Shown here piece by piece: positions 44,459 to 55,592 of a stretch of 64,000 nucleotides of DNA (within the stretch, counting starts at the first letter, position 1; the number at the start of each line of letters is the position of its first letter). Position numbers and translations under genes: made by a program. The stretch is taken from assembly GCA_023078685.1 (NCBI GenBank), contig JALGAS010000005.1, positions 3,162,001 through 3,226,000 of the forward strand, read 5' to 3'. The notes below the pieces were generated by a model. It had not been told where the DNA came from, did no database searches, and was given only the letters and a program-made list of their open reading frames with translations. The DNA is from Neopestalotiopsis rosae (taxonomy: Eukaryota > Ascomycota > Sordariomycetes > Amphisphaeriales > Sporocadaceae).

Positions 44459-46481
44459 TGAGTTTCGTCAGGTGTCTCGACTAACTAACTCTCGGCCTTG
44501 GTGGTGCAGATGCCGTTGGAGGGGCGAGCGGGGAGGGGAGGGATGGTACCGTAAATAGTGGGAGAATTGATAAATGGGTAGCTTTTGGGAACACTGCAGT
44601 AGCGGGAAGTGACTTGGGGGGTCGTTTTTGGGGTCGGTCTTCCCTTTGCAGTTGCAGCAGCGGCAGCTCTCCAATAAATACCAGAGCTAAGATAATGCAA
44701 GGTGGGAGAGAAAGTGGGCTACCAGCAGCTTGGCCAGGCTTTTTGCTTTACCTGCTGGGCTGCTTTGAATTCTTTGGCTTCTTGGGTTGCTGGGCTTGTA
44801 CGTCGGTTCCGCCGTCCCTTGATTGGGTTGAAAGAGACCTGCTCGGGAGGTTGCTGGGTTGCTGGGCTTGGCTTGGGGACGATGCTGGTCTGCGAGTCCT
44901 GGCAAGGGAAGGGAAGGGAACAAGGTTGAACCAAAAGAAGGTGTTCAGGTAGACGGCCTGTACCGTTCTAACGATGAGCTCCAGTCAGGTTGGTACTATG
45001 TAGTCAGGTATCCTGTTAATTCTGCTACTAAAACTGGGAATAATGGGACCTGCAGGAGGGCGATGCGACCAGACTTTAAGGGTCGATTTCGGGCCTCAGG
45101 CTCCAGCTCCGGGGCTTCTTTGAAGATCGACAATGGCTGGTTTGGCTGGCTTGTCGCGCCTGGCTCTTGTTTTTGTGGAATTTAGGGTTCTCAAGTGATC
45201 TTGTTTGGGGCTTGCAGATCAAAGAAAGAGAAAGTGGATGATGGAGGGGAAAAGAGGGAGAGGACGGAGGATGAACAGCAGGTAAGTGGCAGATAGATAC
45301 CGTAGTCGTAGGTGTCTGGTATCAAGAAGAATCAATTTCTTCCTGGTGTCTCAAGTAGGAAAGGAAGGGCCACGGATTTATACGACCGACAGAAGATCCG
45401 GTTCATGCAATCCCATTGTACGTTCATCTCACTCCCATGCTCGTGGGATGGTCATTCCTTTTCATCCCATGGTCCCGTCCATGGAAGACGCAAAAGAAGT
45501 TCAGGGTCCTTCGATCCGAAAACTAGGTAGGTAGTAGGCAGAACAGTATACTGTTCCGTCCGTGACCCGGTAATTTCATGCCAACGACAGATCTTCCCAG
45601 CATCCCTAACCATGTTGATTATGCCGATGCTGGCTGGGTGGAGAAAAACTGGCAAAACTGGGCATCAACAAGTCAGAATATGACTCTTGTTCTTTTCTTC
45701 ACTCCGTTGCCATGGTGGTCCATGGGCATTGGAATAACTGCCGATATGACGATGCCTCATGATAGGCCATCTGGGCTGCTGGGTGGCATACCATCCATCC
45801 TCTTAGGACAAGCCTGTTAAGCATCGTCGCCGTGGGTACGGTACCGGTCCCCTGTCAGCCATCCATCCTAGACGAATGGAATTCCCGGATCTGTCGACTT
45901 ATAAACATGGACTGAGAAAGTTTCAATTTTGCATTAGAGACACACAAACACATACACACAAACACAAACGGCTTGGCTCTTGCAATGGAGTGTGGGTAGG
46001 GCTTCCAAAGCATCGCATCCTTCCACAGCTCCCAGTTTATTGCCGGTCACGGAAAGAAAGTTCAAAAGTTGTCTGGTAGTCGCACCATTTACGCCATCGC
46101 GTGGGAGCATTGTGCGTGATGTAAGCTGCTGTACTCCCCGCATAGCCAGCTAGCCAGCCAGCCCACACGTGCAGTTCTTACCAGCCATGCCCAGCGGTCA
46201 ATCTATGGTACGTACAAGAGAACACGGCATGAAAAGGTTGTACTCTTGTACGCAAAACCGATCCGATTGGATTCTGCTCTCAATGATTTCACATTGATGA
46301 TCGTAGATACACTGATATTGCTGGTGCTTCAAGGAGTCACAAGTTCCATGCTTTCCCAGCAAGGTATGGATTTGCAGGGCAGTGATCTCGATAGATGCTG
46401 CACTCTGTGTAGCTCTATGCAGTCAATTTGCCTGACAACCACCCAGATTGCTTGGTAAGCCTACATTGCGAGCGGAGGCAG

Positions 46482-46537
46482 GGCAGGTGGCATAGATCAG
46501 ACGCAAGTCCCTGGCAGGTGGCATAGATCAGACGCAA
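46482..46537. repeat. Direct duplication of 25 bp, period 31
   Basis: Two identical 25-bp copies at 46482-46506 and 46513-46537 begin GGCAGGTGGCATAGATCAG and are separated by 6 bp. Confidence 0.95.
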
Positions 46538-46540
46538 CAA

Positions 46541-46648
46541 GGGAATCCGAAGCTCACGTTTTTCTCCAGCGATGGGAAAACGAAAAAGAAACAATTCAGT
46601 CAGCTCGAAACGGAAGGGAATCCGAAGCGTCACGTTTTTCTCCAGCGA
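46541..46648. repeat. Direct duplication of 32-33 bp, period 75
   Basis: Copy 1 at 46541-46572 and copy 2 at 46616-46648 begin GGGAATCCGAAGC and end TTTTTCTCCAGCGA; they differ by one inserted base. They follow the 25-bp pair after 3 bp. Confidence 0.95.
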
Positions 46649-48318
46649 CAGGGATTGTGACGTCGGCCTACGCAATACTCCCATGCCAATCATTCAATCG
46701 ACTACGGATCTACTTCATACCAGCAGCCACAACCTACGAATGCCATGTTGCGGATAGAGGAATAACAAGCCATTTTCTACTACTTCTTGGAGAACATTGA
46801 CGATAGTCACACTGCCACGAGACGAGAATCAGCGGTAAAAAGTCTTGGTAATCGCACAATATGGTGGTCCCCACCAATTAGTCGTCGTTTATGCCAGAGC
46901 CGCAGTATGACAGCTACAATGACAGTGTGGAATGTCGCCAAAAGGCAGCGCCACGTTGGTTCTCGAACTCAATTGCTCATTCTCCAGCTCCACATTGGTT
47001 GACAATGCTTTTCATGGCTGCCATCCACGGATAGGTAGTTAATGGGTCCAGCCGTCTTGAGACTGGATCGGATAGAGAGATGCTATTAGCCAGCAAAAGT
47101 GATCAATGCAGGTGAAACGTGTGGAGGCCATGAAAGGGCATAGGAGGGCCATTCCATGCTCGATCCCCATCACATAGCATTACAAAATCCTTCCAAGCCT
47201 TCTCACCCTGACTACTAGTAGCCTAGTCGTACCGCATCTACATCCGCCGAACCTTGATCCAGACGAGGAGCGGGCTATTCTGTATGCCTCACCATTGGCG
47301 TACAGTCGTCTAATCTGGTGCAGTCTTCCCGGATGGTCCATCGTGGTTAGGGCGACTGAGTGTCACGCGGCTCGCAAAAGTGAAAATGGCAACACCTCAG
47401 ACCCTCTTCCTAGCGTTGTGGGGTAAAGGTTCCAGGCTATACTCCGTACAATACTGACTGACTGCCACTTGGCCCTGCGGCACTCACACTCCCCTCAGTG
47501 CCCTCCGGCATCTTCGTGGCTTCTGGGAGGTATGGGAACAAAGTCAATCAATGTTCAATCTAGACTCTCTTTGGCCCGTTGTGAACACCACGACCCTTCT
47601 TTTCTCCGACAACCCACATCGGATGATGGAGCCTCCAACAAATGTCCCATAGGTCTGTTCTGGAGCTGGAGCGCAACCAACGGGTGCAGACAACGAGGCG
47701 AGGCCAACTCATGCGCACAAGTCCCCACCACGCCCTGACTGAGTATACTCGAGCATAATGGAGTACGTACTGATAGAACCACCTAACAATCTCTTTGCCT
47801 ACATAGTCGACTTGTGATAAGGGCTACGACAAATGCTCTGGCGAATATTCGTATGGTATGGCAGAATCATATGCTGGGCGACTATGCAGTCTTGGCAAAC
47901 CTTGGCTATCCGAAATTACCTTAAATTCTGCGCCTCCTATGATTATTGACATCACTATCGCTGCATTGATATGAATCCTTAGGTTTGAAAGATTTGTGTT
48001 TCATGACCCCGACGGTTCGGGGCCTTCAGACAGCACGTAGACATATTCATCAAAGTCCACAACCTATTCCGATGATGTGTGGTGTTTTGCCAGACTGTCG
48101 AGGGTGAGATGGTAAATAGCATTTCCCCATTTGTGACATCATAGTCCAAATTGGGAGAATAGTCTCCAATCTCGAACTTGCCAATATCAGAGGCTCTTCG
48201 AGCTGTCACAATGATAGGAAAAGAACGGTACTGAATGAGACTCATCTTGCAAAATACAAAAAGAACAGAACTTTTTCCCTTTCCCAGTCATAAGCCAAAA
48301 GGAAATTCAAACTCCATC

Positions 48319-48735
48319 ATGCCTACCTCTCGTCCACAACCCAGCCAACCCGTGACCCTGGCCCAGGGCTCGGCTCTGCAGACGTCGGGCGGCCAGACCG
48401 AGGGCATGGAGCGCAGCAACGCCATCGCGGACCTCTGCGACGGCATCTGCGCGTCGCGCATGGTGGCCGAGCCGCGCACGTCGTCGGCCGTGCACCACCA
48501 CGGCGAGCAGGACACGGTCATCTTTTGCGCGAGCGGGCGCGGCGCCATCACGTCCGAGGGCGGGAACAAGCGGACACCGCTGGAGCCGGGAGACTTTTGT
48601 CTCATTCCGGCGTGGATGGAGCATCAGGAGGTCAACGACGGGGATGAGAAGCTGGTGCTCTGTGTTGTCAGGAGTGGGAGGACGCCGGCGGTGGTGAATT
48701 TGACGGGATGGGGTGGGGAGGACGCCAAATCATGA
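48319..48735 (+). CDS. Small cupin-domain protein
   Basis: 138 aa from ATG 48319 (context TCATCATGCC); an upstream in-frame ATG at 48235 would add 28 residues, but that part looks like leader sequence. The single cupin barrel shows motif 1 as SSAVHHHGEQDTVIFCASGRG and motif 2 as PLEPGDFCLIPAWMEHQEVN. His residues of HHHGEQ and the H of MEHQ are the expected metal ligands. The family covers dioxygenases, isomerases and binding proteins, so the substrate is unknown. It is one of four genes in a block that looks accessory. The third-position GC bias is strong, so it is probably expressed. Confidence 0.85.
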   Translation: MPTSRPQPSQPVTLAQGSALQTSGGQTEGMERSNAIADLCDGICASRMVAEPRTSSAVHHHGEQDTVIFCASGRGAITSEGGNKRTPLEPGDFCLIPAWMEHQEVNDGDEKLVLCVVRSGRTPAVVNLTGWGGEDAKS

Positions 48736-49506
48736 GAGGGCGATGGTACGCAGATTCAATGTTGAAAGTGTTGGAGTCGCCTTCAAGAAATATACACAAT
48801 AAAATTATGTTTCAATAATGGAAGGTGTAGCGCAGACTCCATGACTACACGCAGCTGTCAAAGAGTCGGTATCTGGCATCATGAAAATTATGGTTTAATA
48901 TATAAGTCAGGGGAATATTATTGAACACATATGGAGTGTAATCGTAATTCATGAATAATCCCACCTTTTTTATGGCCGATAAAAAGGTGCGAACATTGTT
49001 CCTTGGAGTTTGTTAGCGGAAAATAACAAAAGAAAAATATAAAGACACCACTCTTGAATCGTGATATACAGGATTTCTACATTCAAGTTCATGTTTTGAG
49101 TCATTGATCTTTCTGTGACACCTGCGCTCTCAAACATAATGAGTTCTTGGCCATCATGGACGGAGTCTCGGGCCACGAGCCTTCTCCGTAGAGTCCGTCG
49201 CGGATCGGCACGACCCACATGGTATATGAGTAAAATCTCCTATTACACGTTTCCGATCAGAACAAGCTTTCCGTCTCCTTGTTTCGTCGTGGGACCATCG
49301 GAATGCCGAGACCGAATTTCGGTACTTTTCGCGGCATCATGTAAGTGTGCCGGCTTCGGGTGATACTAGCATGAAAAGGAGAACTTATGGGGTCTGAGTT
49401 CTTCGCATAAAAGTTTGGATCACGAAGCTGCTTTCAAATATGACTGTTGGAGGTTGTTACTTGTAACTAATTGCTTTCGATTATATTCTACATCAAATAA
49501 TCGGAA
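48736..49506. other. Intergenic, 0.8 kb
   Basis: Between the cupin and the monooxygenase. AT-rich near 48,770-49,100. No gene is seen. Confidence 0.6.
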
Positions 49507-50997
49507 ATGGCTTCAAATCCTTCTCGTCACTCCGTCGTAATTGTCGGCGGTGGTCTAACAGGTCTTGTCCTTGCCCTTATGCTCCAGCGTCTGAATGTCG
49601 ACTACATTCTTCTCGAAGCTTACGGCAGCGTGACGCCGAATGTCGGCGCCAGCATCGGACTGTGGCCGAATGGACTGAGAGTCCTGGACCAGCTCGGCGT
49701 GTTTGAAGATATCTGCGCAGTGGCTCAACCGGTCGACCGAAGCATCGTACGCGACGGAAAGACGGGTGCCAGGGTCATGACACGAAGATATGGGCCACTC
49801 ATAGAAGCACGGCACGGATATGTCAACATGTTCATGGAGCGATATGAGCTGCTTCGTGTTCTTCACCGTCACGTCGCCGAGAAGCACCGGATATTGGTCA
49901 ACAAGAAGGTGGTGAGAATAGACTCACATGACGACAAGGCGACAATTCATATAAGGGACGGGTCCGTCTTCGAGGCTCAGATTGTGGTCGGCGCAGATGG
50001 TGTACACAGCTCCGTCAGAAAAGAAATGTGGCGGAATGCGGACTTGAAAGACCCGGCCGCGATCCCCAAATGTGACAGAGAAAACATTCGGTGCGAGCAT
50101 GCTTGCATTTTTGGCACTGCGAAGCCAATTCCGGACTTCAAGCCGGGAGAAATCGTCGGCGCCTCTACCCCGGGGACTGCCGCCGGTGTCATGGTCGGAC
50201 CCAAAAAGGAGCTATTCACGTTTTGGTTCTGGCAGCTTCCCGAGGCGATGCGCTCCTGCCCCATTGACGCGATTCCGCGCTTTGACAACGAGGAGAAGCA
50301 GCGCCAGCTCGATCGCGCAGCAGAAACCGTCATGGCCGACTCTGGCCTCCGCTTCCAAGAAGTGGCCAACAACTTGGAGTATAGCGTAGTGACGGCGCTG
50401 CCTCACTTTGTGCTCCGCCGCTGGCACTTTGGCCGACTCATCGTCCTTGGAGACGCTGCTCACAAGTTCAACCCACTCGTTGGACAAGGCGGAAACAGTT
50501 GTATTGAATCCTGCGCGTCGCTCGTCAATGCTTTACAGTCAATCTTGAAGACTTCGCTAACGGCTCGCCCAGAGGACTGGTCGACCGAGACCTTGTCAAA
50601 GGCTTTCCAGGCTGTCGAACGAGAGCGGGTTGATCGACTGGTTGACATGGTCGACAAATGTCAAGAGGCTATGCGAAATGCTGCTCTGGAGACTCCCACC
50701 AGACGGTTCATGTACAGATACATTGTTCCGCTATTCAGCCTGTCCCAATTTGTCAACTTCTATAGCAGTTTGATCACTGCCGGAGTGCGACTCAACGACT
50801 GCGAGACACGGCCAACTTTCCACGAGTGGCTTTACGATGATGAACGGCAAGAGAAAGAAAAGACCAAGAAAATTGGTACCACTCAGGTAGTCGCAACTGT
50901 CGGACTGGTTACGGCGGCTGCAGCTATCTTGTTGCGGAATAAGCATATCGTGGGTCAGATGCTTACCAAATCCAAAGCCGTATTGTCGCAGGCATAA
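49507..50997 (+). CDS. FAD-dependent monooxygenase (PaxM/PHBH-like) with C-terminal membrane segment
   Basis: A single exon of 496 aa. The Rossmann motif is VVIVGGGLTGLVLALML (about 9-25), followed by the second motif GADGVHSSVR near 164 and the third motif GDAAHKFNPLVGQGGNS near 318. Residues 455-475 (VVATVGLVTAAAAILL) form a hydrophobic segment near the end, consistent with a membrane-attached enzyme. This architecture and the GDAAHKFNP block resemble the FAD epoxidases of fungal meroterpenoid and indole-diterpene clusters, but also solitary members. There is no prenyltransferase, cyclase, PKS or NRPS in the window, so the pathway is unknown. The downstream neighbour is a decayed ankyrin gene. 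Confidence 0.9.
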   Translation: MASNPSRHSVVIVGGGLTGLVLALMLQRLNVDYILLEAYGSVTPNVGASIGLWPNGLRVLDQLGVFEDICAVAQPVDRSIVRDGKTGARVMTRRYGPLIEARHGYVNMFMERYELLRVLHRHVAEKHRILVNKKVVRIDSHDDKATIHIRDGSVFEAQIVVGADGVHSSVRKEMWRNADLKDPAAIPKCDRENIRCEHACIFGTAKPIPDFKPGEIVGASTPGTAAGVMVGPKKELFTFWFWQLPEAMRSCPIDAIPRFDNEEKQRQLDRAAETVMADSGLRFQEVANNLEYSVVTALPHFVLRRWHFGRLIVLGDAAHKFNPLVGQGGNSCIESCASLVNALQSILKTSLTARPEDWSTETLSKAFQAVERERVDRLVDMVDKCQEAMRNAALETPTRRFMYRYIVPLFSLSQFVNFYSSLITAGVRLNDCETRPTFHEWLYDDERQEKEKTKKIGTTQVVATVGLVTAAAAILLRNKHIVGQMLTKSKAVLSQA

Positions 50998-51849
50998 AAC
51001 GGGGGTCTCCAGCAAAAAGGCGATATTGCCCTTTCTCATCGTCAGTGAATAATCAAGACAGATCTGTTCAAGTTTCTCACACTGTTTTGTGAGCCTCATA
51101 TACAGACCGTCACGTATAGGAAGTGCAAATGGTTTTGTACGAGTTAGAGCTCGTCGGATAATCAGGATAATATGCGCTTCTTACCACAGCCTAAAAAGTA
51201 AATTTTAGAAGACAAAGTGACATTGATGAGGCTCACTTCCTCAACTTCGCAAGAAAAAGAAAGCTGGAGGAGTAACAATGCAGCTATGTAAAGCTAAAGT
51301 GGTCGAGAGAGAGGGGAATTGACGTTTTTGATATCCATGTTCATCTGACAACTGGGAGCAATTGCGATTTCAACAATTTCCGAAAACTGAACGCGGTGAA
51401 ATAGATAAATGAATTGATTCACGTCACGCGTCTCGCGTCAAGCTTCAACCATAGTCTACAAGTCAACTGGGTTCATTCCAGGGCATACCGTTTGATTCAC
51501 GTCTTTTCGCTTTCCCTCTCGAGCTGAAGAGAGGCCACAGCCAAATTAGCCATTTTGCACAGCCCTCTGGTTTCGAGGTATTGATTCACCAATCAGCTAG
51601 ACTGAAAACCGACATCATTGGGTGTCTCAGGTCTCTTCTGAAATGCCCGGTCTTGGAATATGGCCAGTTCAGCTTCTCGGAATCGTTGCAGTCTGCATTG
51701 CAGAACCTGACCAAGGCTCCAAATATGCCTTTGAGTATGGCGAACGTACCCTCGCAGCGTGTCACTTACATGTCGGCAATTTCACCAGATTTTCCAGCCA
51801 CACCTCTATCCGTTGAACCAAGACCACCGACATTCTTGTGCCGTTAGCT
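50998..51849. other. Intergenic, 0.85 kb
   Basis: Between the monooxygenase and the ankyrin pseudogene. The last 250 bases could be a decayed 5' part of the pseudogene, but I see no sure homology. Confidence 0.45.
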
Positions 51850-53752
51850 AGGCCGCTCTATATCGCTCCTTTGCAATTCTGGAGATAGCTTTTTCTTTAC
51901 AGGCTGGATCTCAACCGCCCTGCGCTGAACATCGAAACCAGGCGAGGAGATCTTTGTGAAGCATCGAAGCATCCACGGCATATCGAGCTGACAACTGCCA
52001 AGGGCTATGGTGACGTTCTCAAATCGCTCCTCGACCACGATGCCAGGGTAGAACCTGGCGAAGATCGAGGACGACTTTGATGACGATGTCGATATCTGGC
52101 TTGGTGGAAGCAAAGATGGCGGCTCACCACTTTACCAAGCCAAGCATTAAGCGACACTCAGGACGAGGAAGCAGCTTTCATGCTGATGGAACACAGCGCA
52201 AGGGTCTTTTTAAACGACGTTTTCTCGACTACTGACGGTCGTGAAGTTGTCTTAGTTACCACCGCGCTGCACCTAGCTTCACTTCATGAACCGGCTCATG
52301 TAGTGGAGAGGTTGCTCCTGGATGGCACTATTGCAATTGAGCATTGAGATCACGACCAATTGACAGCTCTCCGTCATGCAGTCACTTGTTGTAACTCTAG
52401 AGCGGCCACAATCAATCTGCTCTTGCGGTATGGGCCAGATCTCCACGCGCTGGTTGGTAACGAACGCACAGAGGCCGCACCCTATTCAATGCAAAATGAA
52501 TAGATCATGTTCACGGTGATACTACTCTCTACCTGACCCTGAACTCATAGCTCTCCTCAATGCTGGCGCCCGAATAGACATCCAAGATCCCGAAACAGAT
52601 TAAACGGCACTTGAAGTAGCTGTGACTCTTTGCGATGACGGCGATAATCTTATGGGGCGGCCATATGATCATGATGCACAGCCATTGCATTTTCTGCTGG
52701 AACGCACGGTTGCGAGTACACCAGCCAGCAGACAAATATGCGAAATTCTCGATTCACGCATTGAAAACCTGGAAGACCACCAGACCAGCTGTATTATGAT
52801 CATGCAGCATAGTTGTATATCTGACAAGGCTCGATCATATGTGTTTTGCTGGCTAATCTCTTACACTACTTTCTCATCAGTCAGAGAGGGCCTTGACATC
52901 AACAAAGAGACCCCGTGATCAAACGAAACAGCAGCGCGGTTCTTTCCCAGTTTCCTGAACCGGAAGCACTTGGACTTACTATGGGAAAAGAGCCAAGCGC
53001 GCTGGAATTACGAGGGACAGTCTACAGCAAATCCTTACATATTGCATTTAATTGAGTGAATGAACACAATGCCGTGGTGGCTTAAACACGCCGAGAGGAA
53101 CGACGTGGCAGCCATGGAGCTGCTAGACCAGTGGGATCATCCACATATTGATATCAACTTCGACTATGACGACGGCGAAGCGTTGTCCATCATGGCGACT
53201 AATGACGGCAGTCACACGGCTTTTATGCGAGCCATCGCAGCAGGCAGCCAAGAGATGACCATGTGGCTGCTTCATGAGGCTGATGTCAAGGACTGGGGAA
53301 CTGTCAAGTGTCTTCATTACAGATTTCCCCATCCCCGCGAAGATGAGGACGGAGACGAAGCAGCGCTTGTTTGTCGAAGATGTCCCTATGGTTAGAGAAG
53401 TGCTCTTGAAATTGCATTGCACTGGGGTGAAGTCGAGGTTCTAGAGGCCATGTGGAATCTGAACCTCCAAAACGACATCTGGACGGATGATCTTGCCATG
53501 CCTCGAGTCTTTAGCTATAGCAACGCCATAGTGGAATGGATGAAATTGAGGCTAGGTATGAAGGAGTGGATGAAGTTGGACATGAGTGGGCAAGACGCGT
53601 AACTGCGTGATGAAATCAAGAAGAAAGCGGCCAAGCTGCGCCTGGAAATTGTGGGCATCCGAGACGCTTGGAGAGCGAGAGCTCAAGCTTTGGAGCTGGA
53701 AAGGATAGATCCAGAACAAAGCGCCAGCACGGGTAGCGTTCAGTCAAACTGA
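51850..53752 (+). pseudogene. Decayed ankyrin-repeat gene
   Basis: Ankyrin-like pieces occur in all three frames. One frame at 52261 gives TALHLASLH and VERLLLDGT, then TALRHAVTC and NLLLRYGPDLHALVG. After a frame change near 52440-52560 a second frame runs from about 52540 to the TGA at 53750-53752 with NAGARIDIQDPE, TALEVAVTLCDDG, HTAFMRAIAAGSQEMTMWLL and SALEIALHWGEVEVLEAMW, ending in a Lys/Arg/Glu-rich helix. This second frame is broken by stops at 52601 (TAA), 52916 (TGA), 53057 (TGA), 53393 (TAG) and 53600 (TAA). The alternating frames and five stops make a pseudogene the best reading; introns cannot account for all stops. No intact partner is visible. Confidence 0.75.
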
Positions 53753-54011
53753 TATTGAAATTCTGGCAGCAAATTTGTGGATCAGATTCTCTAGATTGGC
53801 GCGGATGCTGGGTGGGTTTGATCATTGGTATTAATCAGGAGGTTTCCAAAATATACACACCTGCTTGTAGGTCATGGTGCCACATGATTAATAAGAAGAA
53901 AAGAGTAAAAGAACGTGTACTATAAATAAGCCCAGAGATTCATCTTCGATGTTTCCTAATTTGTTCAAGTATGACTTCATTTCCTATGGTACCTATACAA
54001 CAAACCAGATT

Positions 54012-55592
54012 TCAAGCTTCGAAAAGTCCCCTCTTGAAGGTATTCTCAGGCAGAGGCTTGGGCGCGGGAATCCTCGGAACGGTCTCGCGCTTCTGCCGGA
54101 AATGCACGGATCCGTATCGAAGGAGCTCGCCAAAGGTTCCGGGGGCACAGTCCTTGCCCTCGTTTTCGGGCATGTCCCAGAGGGTGCCGAGGTGCGGCGA
54201 GTGCGTTATGCCCGCGGCGTGCGTGACCTTTTGCATGCAGGTGCGGGCCAGCAGCGTCCAGACGAGCGTCTCGGCCGTCTTGTACTGCTCGCTGTTGTCC
54301 TTGTCGGGGGCATCGCGACGTAGCGCGAGTAGGTCCATGATCTTTTGTCCAGACCCAGCATATCCCAGCATCTCCTCGGCCGGCCAGTCCTCCTGGGAGC
54401 TAAAGAGGAAGATGTTGTTCTCCCAGTACTCGCAGGCGTTGAAGCCGTCGCCCGTGTCCTTGTTGTGGCACAGGTGCGCCCACACGGATACCTAGACTCG
54501 AGTCTGAGTGATCACGGGGCTCACTGTATCTGAGGTATCTCATGACTCACCTGTGTAACATATTCCAGAGCTTTCTCATGGGGAACCTTCCAGTCCCAGA
54601 GATAGGGCGCAATCTCCTTGTACTGGTCCAAGATGCGCTTGTTCGTGTCTCTGAGAATGGGGTGATTGCGCATGCCGTCGACATTGGTCTTGTCCACCCA
54701 CATGTAACAAAACAGGTCATGCCTAAGTTCCATAGTCAGAATATTATACCATCAATGTCTCCTCCCTTTTGTCATATATACGCACCAGTGCTTGATAAAA
54801 GGATCCCCCTTGCGAGCCGCGAAAAAGTGATTCCCAGCCGACTGATCAAAGATTAGAGGCGCCGCGACCCGAAACGGCGAGCCCGGGTCCTCGAGCTCCC
54901 GCCAGCAGATGCGGTCCATGCCGCGCATGAGGATGGCGCCGACGTCGAGCCAGGCGCCGCCGTACTTGTACAGGCAGGCGCCCCGGAGCAAGTCGGCGCT
55001 GTGCGCGCCCACGGTCGGACCGTCCATGCGCCGCTCGACAAAGACTTCCGGCAGCAGGTCCGCGCCCACGTAGCGCAGCGCGTAGTTGGGCGAGTCGGGG
55101 AGGTTGTCGAGGATGCGGACTTCCCAGCCTGGGTTCATGCGCACCCAGTCGATGACGTTGCGCTGGCACCTGAAATGTGATGGGTTTAGTGGTTAGCAGT
55201 GACATCAGTATATCTGTTGGAATCAGAAATGGAAGTTTCGCAGGTAAAGTTGTAGTATAATAAGTGCTTATCAATTCTTGTCCAACAAGCCATGGAAGGA
55301 ATTCAACTTACCAAGATGGCATCTTTGCGAATCCTGCATCCCAAAATCCCCATATGGTTTTTTCCGAGGTGATGGGGCTATACTGGTTCAGCGATTCGAG
55401 TATTTCGGCATCAGAACGGCGGTCGCTGATTTCGTGGACGTATTCCAGTTCATCTTGATACTCCTTGGGTATAGTGAAACTCGAGGACAAATCACCCATG
55501 TTTTCTTCTCCTTGTCTTTTGATTGATTCGTTGCTATGGTCGTCAACTCGTGTTCTTCTGCTGAAAAGAATTAAAGGAGGAATAAAGAACAT
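54012..55592 (-). CDS. Glycosyltransferase-like protein (capsular polysaccharide synthesis family)
   Basis: Four exons on the minus strand, 55592-55312, 55169-54786, 54722-54551 and 54491-54012, give 438 aa. Family features: KTIWGFWDAGFAKMPSW/CQRNVIDWV, NPGWEVRILDN, LLRGACLYKYGGAWLDVGAIL (LDVG replaces the usual DXD), and a later WDWKVPHEKALEYVTQ. This is the Caps_synth-type GT fold also found in GT32-like sugar transferases, transferring a nucleotide sugar. The donor and acceptor are unknown. The N-terminus MFFIPPLILFSRR could be a short anchor; Met32 (MGDLSSS) is an alternative start. All junctions join in phase. The gene is in the accessory block beside the ankyrin pseudogene. Confidence 0.85.

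Larger units (their letters stand above)
44261..48318. other. Gene-poor stretch of 4.1 kb
   Basis: Between the endosulfine gene (minus) and the cupin gene (plus). It holds the presumed endosulfine promoter and leader with a TAGG array at 44424-44458, and nested direct duplications at 46482-46648. ORFs lack coding features. An ACTCCGTA motif occurs at 47441. Confidence 0.6.

Noticed and set aside
46482..46648. CRISPR-like array
   Set aside because: Only two copies of each unit, unequal spacing, eukaryotic genome.
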